Of a stretch of 15,514 nt of DNA, positions 6,612 through 14,549 are shown piece after piece. Position 1 is the stretch's first letter. Each line of letters opens with the position of its first letter. The DNA comes from an uncultured Eubacteriales bacterium (lineage in GTDB: Bacteria > Bacillota > Clostridia > Christensenellales > Borkfalkiaceae). The translations under genes and the position numbers were made by a program. The stretch spans positions 1 through 15,514 of the forward strand of contig CADBSX010000060.1 of assembly GCA_902797515.1 (NCBI GenBank), given 5' to 3'. The notes beneath the pieces were generated by a model. It ran no database searches, was not told the origin of the DNA, and worked only from the letters and a program-made list of their open reading frames with translations.

Positions 6612-9040
6612 TGGCTACTGCAACTACTTCAAAAGAACTGAAAGAGGCGATAAACGGCAAACTTTCCAGATATTTCGGCGTGTCTTTGGCGGAGGCGACC
6701 AAAGAACAGATATACAAAGCCGTCGTTATGACGGTGAGGGATATCCTTCTCGAAAAGCGGAACGCTTTCCATTACAAGACCAAAGCGGCTAAGGGAAAGA
6801 GAGTATATTATCTCTGTATGGAAGTTCTGCTCGGAAGGTCGCTCAAAAACAACGTGTATAATCTCGGTATCGGGGACGCGCTTACAGGCGCGCTCGGCGC
6901 AACGGGCGTAACGCTCGACGAATTATACGAGTCCGAGCCCGACGCAGGGCTCGGCAACGGCGGACTCGGCAGGCTCGCCGCTTGTTTTATGGACGCTTTG
7001 GCGACGGGCAATTATCCCGCGATGGGCTATTCGATAAGATACGAATACGGTCTTTTCAAACAGAAGATCGTTGACGGTTGGCAGACCGAACTTCCCGACG
7101 TATGGCTCCCGGGGGGCGAAGTATGGCTCACGCAGAGATCGGATATGACGGTCAGAGTTAAATTCGACGGTAAAGTCGAGGAAAAATGGACCGAAAACGG
7201 TATGAAAGCGAGCCTTGAAAACTGTACGGAAGTCGAAGCGATCCCGTACGATATGATGATTTCCGGCAAGGACAGCGACGCGGTTTCCGTCCTTCGGCTA
7301 TGGGCGGCGAAAAGCGTTCGGAATTTCGATATGAATTCTTTTTCCGAGGGCGATTATATGCGCTGTATGCAGGAGGACAACGAGGCGGAACTTATATCCA
7401 AAGTGCTTTATCCGTCCGATAACCACTCGGAAGGTAAATCTCTCCGCTTAAAACAGCAGTATTTTCTCGTCTCCGCGACTTTGCAGAATATCGTGAACGA
7501 ACACGTGAGAAGATACGGCGACCTTCACACTCTTCCCGACAAGGCGGCGATACACATAAACGACACGCATCCCGCGCTCTGTATTCCCGAACTTATGCGG
7601 ATTCTTATGGACGAACACGGTTTCGGCTGGGACGAGGCGTGGGATATAGTCAAAAAGACGGTCGCTTACACCAATCACACCGTTATGAGCGAGGCTCTCG
7701 AAAAGTGGAACGAAGACCTTATCGAGAGAAGACTTCCGAGGATATACGCGATAATAAAAGAGATAAATCAGCGTTTCTGCGCCGAAATGTGGAATAAATT
7801 TACGGGCGACTGGGACAAGATAGAGCGTATGTCGATACTTTCGCACGGCGTAGTCCGTATGGCTAATCTTTCCGTCGTCGGCTCGAAGAGCGTGAACGGC
7901 GTTTCCGCCCTTCACAGCGAGATAATAAAAAACAGCATTTTCAAAGATTTTCACGACGCCTATCCCGATATGTTCACGAACGTCACGAACGGCATCGCTC
8001 ACAGAAGGTGGCTCTGTCAGTCGAACGTAGAACTTACGGAACTTCTGAAAGAGTGTATCGGCGACGGATTTATCAAAGACGCGTCCGTTCTTTCGCGCTT
8101 TAAGGATTTCGCGAACGACAAGACCGTACTTATGAAAATGAGCGAAATAAAGAGGCTCAAAAAAGAGCAACTCTGTTCGTATATCCTTTCGGATATGGGA
8201 ATAAAAGTCGATCCCGATTCTCTTTTCGACGTGCAGGCGAAAAGACTTCACGAATACAAACGTCAACTTTTAAACGCGATGCATATAATTCGCATTTACA
8301 ACGCGCTTAAAGAAGATCCCGACCTTGAAATGCAACCGAAAACCTTTATTTTCGCGGCGAAGGCGGCCCCGGGATATTATATGGCTAAGAGGATAATCAA
8401 ACTTATTTGCTCTTTGTCGGAAGATTTGAGGAAAAATCCGAACGCGAAGATAAGGAACAAACTCTCGGTCGTATATCTCGAAAATTACAGCGTTACCATG
8501 GCTGAAAGACTTATGCCGGCGTCGGAAATTTCCGAGCAGATATCCACGGCGGGAAAAGAGGCGAGCGGCACGGGAAATATGAAATTCATGATAAACGGCG
8601 CGATAACGGTCGGAACTCTGGACGGCGCGAACGTCGAAATGAAAGAACAGGTCGGAGACGACAATATCTTTATTTTCGGCATGACGGCAAGGGAAGTCGA
8701 GGATATGTGGAAACACGGATACGACGCGACGGCGTTTTACAACAACAATCCCGTACTTCAATCGGTCATAGCGAGTTTAAAGGCGGGATTTAACGGCGAA
8801 AGTTTCGCGGATATGGCGAATTATCTTCTCACGGGCTCGCCCGTCGCCGATCCCTATATGTGTATGGCGGATTTCAATTCTTATCTCGATATCCATAAAA
8901 AGGCCGACGAAGTTTACGCAGACAAGGAAAAATGGAACAAAATGGCGGTTTATAACGTCGCGGGCTCGGGATATTTTTCGGCGGACAGAAGTATAAAAGA
9001 GTATGCGGAAAAGATCTGGGATCTCAAAAGCATACGGTGA
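6611..9040 (+). CDS. glgP: Glycogen/alpha-glucan phosphorylase (GT35, GlgP)
   Basis: This 809-residue PLP enzyme releases glucose-1-phosphate from non-reducing ends of glycogen and is the usual length for the family. Clear family segments are EPDAGLGNGGLGRLAACFMD (about residues 111-130), YEYGLFKQ, INDTHPAL, TNGIAHRRW, QAKRLHEYKRQLLN, and the PLP-site signature EASGTGNMKFMIN, where Lys658 should carry the cofactor. The N-terminus starts directly with an Ala/Thr/Ser-rich lead and a helix, and there is no export signal, so it is cytoplasmic. The ATG at 6611 overlaps the stop of a possible mini-ORF. Placing it beside the synthetic genes means polymer building and breakdown are probably transcribed together, so control of flux is likely allosteric or translational. 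The GH13 gene follows after 24 nt. Confidence 0.97.
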   Translation: MATATTSKELKEAINGKLSRYFGVSLAEATKEQIYKAVVMTVRDILLEKRNAFHYKTKAAKGKRVYYLCMEVLLGRSLKNNVYNLGIGDALTGALGATGVTLDELYESEPDAGLGNGGLGRLAACFMDALATGNYPAMGYSIRYEYGLFKQKIVDGWQTELPDVWLPGGEVWLTQRSDMTVRVKFDGKVEEKWTENGMKASLENCTEVEAIPYDMMISGKDSDAVSVLRLWAAKSVRNFDMNSFSEGDYMRCMQEDNEAELISKVLYPSDNHSEGKSLRLKQQYFLVSATLQNIVNEHVRRYGDLHTLPDKAAIHINDTHPALCIPELMRILMDEHGFGWDEAWDIVKKTVAYTNHTVMSEALEKWNEDLIERRLPRIYAIIKEINQRFCAEMWNKFTGDWDKIERMSILSHGVVRMANLSVVGSKSVNGVSALHSEIIKNSIFKDFHDAYPDMFTNVTNGIAHRRWLCQSNVELTELLKECIGDGFIKDASVLSRFKDFANDKTVLMKMSEIKRLKKEQLCSYILSDMGIKVDPDSLFDVQAKRLHEYKRQLLNAMHIIRIYNALKEDPDLEMQPKTFIFAAKAAPGYYMAKRIIKLICSLSEDLRKNPNAKIRNKLSVVYLENYSVTMAERLMPASEISEQISTAGKEASGTGNMKFMINGAITVGTLDGANVEMKEQVGDDNIFIFGMTAREVEDMWKHGYDATAFYNNNPVLQSVIASLKAGFNGESFADMANYLLTGSPVADPYMCMADFNSYLDIHKKADEVYADKEKWNKMAVYNVAGSGYFSADRSIKEYAEKIWDLKSIR

Positions 9041-9064
9041 TATATTGATTAAGGTCGATCCTAT

Positions 9065-10867
9065 ATGTTAATCCTGTACGATCCGCTTGACGAGAATTGC
9101 AAGAGCGTTACGGGCGCGGCGGCAGAAAACGAGCCTATAAGGTTTTGCATAAGGATAAGCGGCGCTGAAAATTGCGTTTTGCTCGTTTTTAAAGACGGAA
9201 TATCGGAGCCGACGGAGTATAGAGCCGAGCGGTCGTCCGATTTTTTCCGTTTTTCTGTTTCTCTTAAAAGAGGACTGTATTTTTATCGTTTTGTCGCCGA
9301 CGGAACGGTTATCGGCAGGGGAAAAGGCGGGCTTGCGACGGCTTATTCGCAGGAAAAATATCAACTTACCGTCTATAAAAAAGAGCCTTTCCCGACGACT
9401 TTTTACGGCGGGATAATGTATCAGATATTTCCCGACAGATTTTCCCGCGCGGAAGGTTTCGGGGATGCAAGCGGCAGAAAAATGAAAAAGTGGGGCGATA
9501 CGCCCGACTATCTTCCCGACGAGAACGGCAAGATAACGAACGACGACTTTTTCGGCGGCAATTTCGAGGGCATTCGCCGTAAGATCGGTTATCTTAAAGC
9601 TCTCGGCGTGACGTCCGTTTACTTAAATCCCGTATTCAAAGCCCGTAGCAATCACAGGTACGATACGGGCGATTATTTTTCGGTCGATCCCCTCCTCGGC
9701 TCGGAAGAGGATTTCAAAAGGCTCGTCGGGAGTTTTCACGAAAACGGCATATCGGTCGTTTTGGACGGCGTATTCAATCATACGGGCGACGACAGCGTTT
9801 ATTTCGATAAATACGGAAATTACGGCTCTTTCGGCGCGTATCGGTCGAAGTCGTCGAGGTATTATAAATGGTATTCTTTCACCGATTATCCCGATAAATA
9901 CGCGTCTTGGTGGGGCATAGAAACTCTGCCGTCCGTCAGAAAGGATTGCGGGGATTTTCACGAATTTATAGCGGGCGACGGAGGCGCGCTTGAAAAATAT
10001 CTGTCTTTCGGGATAGACGGCGTGAGACTCGACGTCGTGGACGAACTGTCCGACGATTTTACCGATATGATAAACGCCCGTGTAAAGAAACACGGCTCGG
10101 AAAAAATAGTTATCGGGGAAGTGTGGGAAAACGCGACCGATAAGATCGCGTACGGAAAAAGGCGCAGATATTTTCAGGGCGGGCAACTCGATTCCGTAAT
10201 GAATTATCCCTTGAAAGACGCTATAATTTCTTTTGTTATAAACGGCGACGCCGAAACTCTTTCCGAAGTCGTTTTAAGACAGATAAACGATTATCCGTCG
10301 TTCGCCTTGAATAATTTAATGAATATTCTCGGAACGCACGACACTCCGAGGATTCTTACCGTACTCGGCAAAAGCGGGAAATTACAGACCGAGAGGGCGG
10401 AGATGGCGAAAGAAAAGCTCGACGAAGAAGAAACGCGGCTCGCCGTAAAGCGGCTTAAATGCGCGACTCTTCTTCAATTCACGCTTTACGGTTTTCCGTG
10501 CGTTTACTACGGCGACGAGATCGGAACGGAAGGGAATAAAGATCCCTTCAACAGGACTTGTTTCGACTTTGAAAAGAGAAACGGCGAAATTTATTCTTGG
10601 TATGAATTTCTATGCGGTTTCAGAAAAAGCGTCGGGCTTTTCAGAGACGGAAAAATCGTCGGCATAAAGGCGCGCGGCGGAGTGTTTTCTTTTTCGAGGA
10701 CGAACGGAAAGGAAACCGCGAGTATAGTCGTAAACTGCGGTTTCGGGAAAGCGGAAATTATAACGGACAGGAAAACGAGAGAAATAACGAGAAACGTAAA
10801 AACCGATAAAATCACGCTTAACACCTATGATTTTTGCGTTTTTTACGAGGGCGGCGAAATATGCTGA
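9065..10867 (+). CDS. GH13 alpha-glucan hydrolase (neopullulanase/maltodextrin-hydrolase-like)
   Basis: This 600-residue protein has an N-terminal beta-rich domain (about 1-115), a GH13 barrel beginning at MYQIFPDRF, and a C-terminal beta domain. The four GH13 regions are present: DGVFNH (Asp234-His239), GVRLDVVDE with the nucleophile Asp323, GEVWE with Glu352, and GTHDTPR with His425-Asp426. No signal peptide is visible, so it should act in the cytoplasm. The layout resembles cyclomaltodextrinase/neopullulanase-type enzymes, but the subfamily is uncertain. Neither GlgX nor a 4-alpha-glucanotransferase is in the window, so this enzyme may clear limit dextrins or maltodextrins left by GlgP. 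Its ribosome-binding site (AAGG, 9051-9054) is weak. It begins 24 nt after glgP, and its last 7 nt overlap the next gene. Confidence 0.9.
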   Translation: MLILYDPLDENCKSVTGAAAENEPIRFCIRISGAENCVLLVFKDGISEPTEYRAERSSDFFRFSVSLKRGLYFYRFVADGTVIGRGKGGLATAYSQEKYQLTVYKKEPFPTTFYGGIMYQIFPDRFSRAEGFGDASGRKMKKWGDTPDYLPDENGKITNDDFFGGNFEGIRRKIGYLKALGVTSVYLNPVFKARSNHRYDTGDYFSVDPLLGSEEDFKRLVGSFHENGISVVLDGVFNHTGDDSVYFDKYGNYGSFGAYRSKSSRYYKWYSFTDYPDKYASWWGIETLPSVRKDCGDFHEFIAGDGGALEKYLSFGIDGVRLDVVDELSDDFTDMINARVKKHGSEKIVIGEVWENATDKIAYGKRRRYFQGGQLDSVMNYPLKDAIISFVINGDAETLSEVVLRQINDYPSFALNNLMNILGTHDTPRILTVLGKSGKLQTERAEMAKEKLDEEETRLAVKRLKCATLLQFTLYGFPCVYYGDEIGTEGNKDPFNRTCFDFEKRNGEIYSWYEFLCGFRKSVGLFRDGKIVGIKARGGVFSFSRTNGKETASIVVNCGFGKAEIITDRKTREITRNVKTDKITLNTYDFCVFYEGGEIC

Positions 10868-11325
10868 AAGGCTTTGAACCGATATACGACGAAAACTCTG
10901 AAGTGCTTATTTTAGGCAGTTTTCCGAGCGTAATATCCCGCGAGGTCGGCTTTTATTACGGCAACAAGAGAAACAGATTCTGGAAACTGATCGGCGAGAT
11001 TTACGGCGAGAAAATACCCGACGACGCGGCGGGAAAAAGAGAATTTCTTTTAAGAAGAAGAATAGCGCTCTGGGACGTCGCTTTAAAGTGCGAAATAAAA
11101 GGCTCGCTCGACTCAGGATTAAAAAACGTCGTCGTCGCGGATTTGGATCCGATAATTGAAAAATCGAAGATAAAACTGATAATTCTCAACGGGAAAAAGA
11201 GTTTCGAGATATATAGTAAAAACTACTGTTATCCCGTAAAGACGGTGTGTTTGCCGTCAACGAGCCCCGCGAACGTGAATTTCGACGAAAACAAGTGGAA
11301 AGACGTCCTTAAAGAATACGCGTAA
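10861..11325 (+). CDS. Hypoxanthine (deoxyinosine)-DNA glycosylase, UDG superfamily family-6 type
   Basis: This 154-residue protein probably removes hypoxanthine (deaminated adenine) from DNA to start base-excision repair. Visible motifs are LILGSFPS (16-23), FYYGNKRNRFW (31-41), LWDV (70-73) and LPSTSPAN (131-138). These are typical of the small UDG-superfamily proteins annotated as DNA-deoxyinosine glycosylases. The Asn of NRFW (Asn38) is my candidate for the reported family-6 catalytic Asn; that match is from memory. ATG 10861 follows GAGGG (10847-10851) by 9 nt. A longer frame from TTG 10834 is unlikely. The gene overlaps the GH13 gene by 7 nt and is followed 2 nt later by an AlkD-like gene, forming a repair pair. 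A uracil or mismatch specificity cannot be excluded. Confidence 0.83.
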   Translation: MLKGFEPIYDENSEVLILGSFPSVISREVGFYYGNKRNRFWKLIGEIYGEKIPDDAAGKREFLLRRRIALWDVALKCEIKGSLDSGLKNVVVADLDPIIEKSKIKLIILNGKKSFEIYSKNYCYPVKTVCLPSTSPANVNFDENKWKDVLKEYA

Positions 11326-11327
11326 AG

Positions 11328-12032
11328 ATGAAAAACGTTTATGAAAAAACGCTCGATATATTGTTCGGGAAGAGAGACGAAAAATTCAGAGAGTTTTCCG
11401 AAAAGATAGTCTGTTCAAAAAGACCTCTTATAGGCGTAAGGACGGCGGACGTCAGAAAGGCGGCTGAAAGCGCGTTTAAAGAGAACGCTCCGGAATACTT
11501 GGAAAACTGTAAATTTCTTTACTACGAAGACACGCTCGTTTACGGACTTATAATTGCAAAAACGGGATATAAAGAATTCGTTTCCCGATACCGCTCGTAT
11601 CTTGAAAAGTGCGACTGCTGGGCGAATATAGATTCTTTCGTTCCGTCGATAAAATGTTTAAAAAACAAGGAAAACAGGGAAAATTTCTATGAAATTACGA
11701 AAGACGTTATCTTTTCCCGTGAAGGTTTCGAACTGCGCTTTTACATTGTCGCGCTTATGGTTTACTTTCTCGACGAAGAGCATATTTCTTTCGTCTTGTC
11801 CGCCGCGGAAAACTTGCGCGGAAAGGGATATTATAACGATATGGCGATAGCGTGGCTTTTGTCGGTCGCGTATATAAAATTCCCGACGGAAACGGAAAGA
11901 ACGATATTTTCGGGAAAACTCGACGACTTTACGAGAAACAAGACGATTTCAAAAATTTCGGACTCTTACAGAGTTTCCGCGGAAGAAAAGGCAAGACTTA
12001 AAGATTATAATAAGAGGTTATTATGGAAGTGA
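11328..12032 (+). CDS. AlkD-like DNA alkylation repair glycosylase (HEAT-like repeats)
   Basis: This 234-residue, mostly helical protein resembles the AlkD family, which excises positively charged N3- and N7-alkylpurines. The key residues appear conserved. Trp98 and Asp102 in CWANID have the same four-residue spacing as Bacillus cereus AlkD Trp109/Asp113. Arg137 lies 35 residues further on, matching Arg148. Trp175 in AIAWLLS may correspond to Trp187. The ending KISDSYRVSAEEK is also characteristic of this family. No good Shine-Dalgarno precedes ATG 11328. It lies 2 nt after the stop of the hypoxanthine glycosylase gene (TAAAGATG), so translation is probably coupled. The 3' end overlaps tex by 10 nt. 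Comparison with B. cereus numbering is from memory. Confidence 0.88.
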   Translation: MKNVYEKTLDILFGKRDEKFREFSEKIVCSKRPLIGVRTADVRKAAESAFKENAPEYLENCKFLYYEDTLVYGLIIAKTGYKEFVSRYRSYLEKCDCWANIDSFVPSIKCLKNKENRENFYEITKDVIFSREGFELRFYIVALMVYFLDEEHISFVLSAAENLRGKGYYNDMAIAWLLSVAYIKFPTETERTIFSGKLDDFTRNKTISKISDSYRVSAEEKARLKDYNKRLLWK

Positions 12033-14203
12033 TCGAAAGGATAAGGGAAGAATTCGGTTTGAAAGAGGAACACGCGAAAAACGTAGTTTCTCTTCTCGAC
12101 GAGGGCAACACGATACCGTTTATCGCGAGGTACAGAAAAGAGATGACCGGACATATCGACGATCAGGTTTTAAGAAGTCTGTCCGAAAGGCTCGCTTACC
12201 TTCGCAATCTCGAAAAGAGGAAGAGCGAAGTTTCCGCAGCGATCGTCGAGCAGGGGAAAATGACCGACGAAATTTCCTCCGCGCTTGAAAATGCGGAGAC
12301 GGTGACGGAAGTCGAAGATATTTACAGACCGTACAAGCAGAAGAAAAAGACGCGCGCGACAATAGCCGCCGCGAAGGGACTCGAACCTCTCGCGGACGTT
12401 ATCTGCGCGCAAAGCGCCGACGCGACGAGCGTCGAGGCCGCCGCCGCGCCTTTTATAAATCCCGAACTCGGCGTGAACGACGTTTCGGACGCGGTCGAGG
12501 GCGCGAAAGATATAATAGCCGAGAGAATATCCGACGACGCGGAACTTCGCAAGAAACTTCGCAGAATTTATCTCAAAAACGCCGAAATTTCCTCTAAACT
12601 CGTAAAAGCGGAAGAGGACGGCGCGAAAACTTACGAAATGTACGCCGATTATTCGGAGTCCGTCGCGGAAATAAAATCTTACAGGATACTCGCTATAAAC
12701 AGGGGCGAGGACGCGGGCTATCTCAAAGTCAGAGTTTCCGTTCCCGAAGATTTCGCCGTAAGAGTATGCGAGGTCGGCAAGGTAAAAGAGGGGAGCGTGT
12801 TCACGCCGCTCGTGAAAGAGGCGGTCGCGGACGCGTATAAGAGACTTATTCAGCCGTCGGTCGAGCGCGAGGTGAGAAACGCTTTGACCGAAAAGGCGCA
12901 GGAACAGGCTATAAAGATGTTCGACGTGAATTTAAGACCGCTTTTGATGCAACCGCCCGTTAAAGACAAGGTAGTGATGGGCTTCGATCCCGCTTACAGG
13001 ACGGGATGCAAGATAGCGGTCGTTGACGGCACGGGGAAAGTACTCGATACGACGGTAGTCTATCCGACGCCGCCGAAACCGGATATAGAAAAGTCCGAAA
13101 AGACGCTCAGAGGTCTTATCGACAAATATTCGGTGGACGTTATCTCGATAGGCAACGGCACTGCGTCCAAAGAATCGGAAATATTCGTCGCCGAAATGCT
13201 TAAATCATACGGCGGAAAGGTGAGTTACGCGGTCGTAAACGAGGCGGGAGCGTCGGTATATTCAGGTTCGCCGCTCGCCGCGAAGGAGTTTCCCGAATAC
13301 GATCTGACTCTCCGTTCGGCGATATCCATAGCGAGAAGATTGCAGGATCCCCTCGCGGAACTTATAAAGATAGATCCGAAGGCGATAGGCGTTGGACAGT
13401 ATCAGCACGATATGCCCGAAAAGAGGCTCGACGAGGTGTTGAACGGCGTTTTAGAGGACTGCGTAAACAGCGTCGGCGTAGATCTCAATACCGCGAGCAC
13501 CGCGCTTTTGTCGCGCGTTTCGGGGCTTAACGCGGGGATCGCGAACAATATCGTCGAGTACCGCAACGAACACGGAAAATTCAGGGCGAGAAGGGAACTT
13601 CTGGAAGTGTCTAAATTAGGCGCGAAGGCTTACGAGCAATGCGCGGGATTTTTGAGGATAAGAGACGGCGAGAACATTCTCGACAACACCGCCGTGCATC
13701 CCGAATCCTACGCCGCGACCGAGAAACTTCTCGCGCTTTTCGGATATACGGACGACGACGTTAAAAACGGGAATTTGAGCGGGCTTCCGCGCAAGATAAA
13801 GGAGTACGGCGAAGAAAAAGCCGCCGAAAAATGCGGGCTCGGAGTAATTACGTTAAACGACGTCGTTTCCGAACTTTTAAAGCCCGGGCGTGACGTCCGC
13901 GACGCTCTTCCCGCGCCGAGGCTCGTTGCCGAAATAAAGGACATAAAAGACCTTTCCGTCGGTATGGAAATTACGGGAACGGTAAGAAACGTTATAGATT
14001 TCGGGGCGTTCGTCGATATAGGCGTACATCAGGACGGGCTCGTCCATATTTCCGAGATCTCGGACGGATATATAAAGCATCCGTCGGACGTCCTGAAAGT
14101 CGGTCAGATAGTAAAGGTGAGAGTTATAAGCGTTGACGTGAAGAAAAACAGAATAGGTTTATCTATGCGGAAAAATAAAAAAGAGAATAATATTATCAAA
14201 TAA
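12023..14203 (+). CDS. tex: S1-domain RNA-binding transcription accessory protein Tex
   Basis: This 726-residue protein matches full-length Tex. It has the N-terminal helical Tex region (NTIPFIARYRKEMTG at about 29-43, then PYKQKKKTRA), a YqgF/RNase-H-like domain from about 316 (VVMGFDPAYRTGCKIAVVDG), and helix-hairpin-helix segments at about 483-560 (LNTASTALLSRVSGL). A C-terminal S1 domain lies at about 646-718 (GTVRNVIDFGAFVDIGVHQDGLVHIS). Tex binds nucleic acid and affects transcription and stress tolerance; the exact mechanism is unsettled. ATG 12023 follows AGAGG (12013-12017) by 5 nt and overlaps the end of the alkD-like gene by 10 nt. It is the last gene of the long run. No terminator separates it from acpP, whose promoter starts on the next base after the tex stop. 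Confidence 0.96.
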   Translation: MEVIERIREEFGLKEEHAKNVVSLLDEGNTIPFIARYRKEMTGHIDDQVLRSLSERLAYLRNLEKRKSEVSAAIVEQGKMTDEISSALENAETVTEVEDIYRPYKQKKKTRATIAAAKGLEPLADVICAQSADATSVEAAAAPFINPELGVNDVSDAVEGAKDIIAERISDDAELRKKLRRIYLKNAEISSKLVKAEEDGAKTYEMYADYSESVAEIKSYRILAINRGEDAGYLKVRVSVPEDFAVRVCEVGKVKEGSVFTPLVKEAVADAYKRLIQPSVEREVRNALTEKAQEQAIKMFDVNLRPLLMQPPVKDKVVMGFDPAYRTGCKIAVVDGTGKVLDTTVVYPTPPKPDIEKSEKTLRGLIDKYSVDVISIGNGTASKESEIFVAEMLKSYGGKVSYAVVNEAGASVYSGSPLAAKEFPEYDLTLRSAISIARRLQDPLAELIKIDPKAIGVGQYQHDMPEKRLDEVLNGVLEDCVNSVGVDLNTASTALLSRVSGLNAGIANNIVEYRNEHGKFRARRELLEVSKLGAKAYEQCAGFLRIRDGENILDNTAVHPESYAATEKLLALFGYTDDDVKNGNLSGLPRKIKEYGEEKAAEKCGLGVITLNDVVSELLKPGRDVRDALPAPRLVAEIKDIKDLSVGMEITGTVRNVIDFGAFVDIGVHQDGLVHISEISDGYIKHPSDVLKVGQIVKVRVISVDVKKNRIGLSMRKNKKENNIIK

Positions 14204-14232
14204 TTGACAAAAGACTTGCTCTTTGTTAAAAT
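14204..14232 (+). promoter_or_regulatory. Strong extended -10 promoter of acpP
   Basis: A consensus -35 TTGACA (14204-14209) and -10 TAAAAT (14227-14232) are 17 bp apart. TG lies one base before the -10 (14224-14225), giving an extended -10. A second TATAAT at 14232-14237 is spaced too far to be the main box. The site begins on the base after the tex stop codon. AAAGA (14210-14214) and TCTTT (14220-14224) form a small dyad in the spacer. The match suits a highly expressed gene such as acpP. Confidence 0.85.
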
Positions 14233-14265
14233 ATAATTAAATTTTAAAGAAAATATGGAGGATTT

Positions 14266-14490
14266 ATGGATACTTTTACTAAAGTTGTAACTCTTTTGAG
14301 CGGCGAGCTCGGCGTTGACGCGGCTAAAATAACTTACGAAAGCGACGTTGTCAAAGACCTCGGGGCGGATTCTCTCGACGTAGTTCAACTGCTTATGGCT
14401 CTCGAAGACGAATTCGGCATCACCGTATCGGAAGACGAAGCGACGAACCTTAGAACGGTAGGCGATATCGTAAATTTGATCGAAAAATAA
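14266..14490 (+). CDS. acpP: Acyl carrier protein
   Basis: This 74-residue acidic four-helix protein carries growing acyl chains on a phosphopantetheine arm during type II fatty-acid synthesis. The attachment motif is GADSLDVV, with Ser36 as the modified residue. The following acidic helix (LMALEDEFGITVSEDEA) is the usual partner-binding surface. GGAGG (14257-14261) lies 4 nt before the ATG. The gene has its own strong promoter and a strong terminator, so it can be expressed as a single-gene unit, separate from any fab cluster within the window. Three of its four Ile codons are ATC, whereas ATA is common in the neighbouring genes, which is consistent with high expression. It could be a second ACP, but its sequence looks like a standard housekeeping copy. 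Confidence 0.96.
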   Translation: MDTFTKVVTLLSGELGVDAAKITYESDVVKDLGADSLDVVQLLMALEDEFGITVSEDEATNLRTVGDIVNLIEK

Positions 14491-14498
14491 ATAAAAAT

Positions 14499-14549
14499 TT
14501 AAAGAGGGCGACGCCGAAAGGCGTCGCCCTCTTTAATTTATTCTTTTTT
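14499..14549. terminator. Bidirectional intrinsic terminator between acpP and the DUF1508 gene
   Basis: AAAGAGGGCGACGCC (14501-14515) pairs perfectly with 14520-14534 around a GAAA tetraloop, extended by two A-U pairs. The stem is 17 bp with a GC-rich upper half. A T-rich tail (14532-14549, including six Ts at 14543-14548) follows on the plus strand. On the minus strand the hairpin is followed by a run read from 14500 down to about 14480 that is also T-rich. It therefore fits termination for acpP and for the convergent gene, whose stop at 14548-14550 lies just 14 nt away. Confidence 0.93.

Noticed and set aside
7448..8266. 272-codon open frame on the minus strand inside glgP
   Set aside because: It lies wholly opposite the well-conserved glgP sequence. 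Scarcity of TTA, CTA and TCA codons in the plus-strand genes removes stops from the antisense frame. The translation shows no recognisable motif.
10834..10860. Upstream TTG start for the hypoxanthine-DNA glycosylase
   Set aside because: It would lengthen the overlap with GH13 and add a basic stretch without support. ATG 10861 has GAGGG at 9 nt and begins next to the conserved N-terminus.
14232..14237. Consensus TATAAT as the main acpP -10 box
   Set aside because: It lies 22 bp from TTGACA, beyond the normal range. TAAAAT at 14227 with 17-bp spacing and an extended TG fits better.
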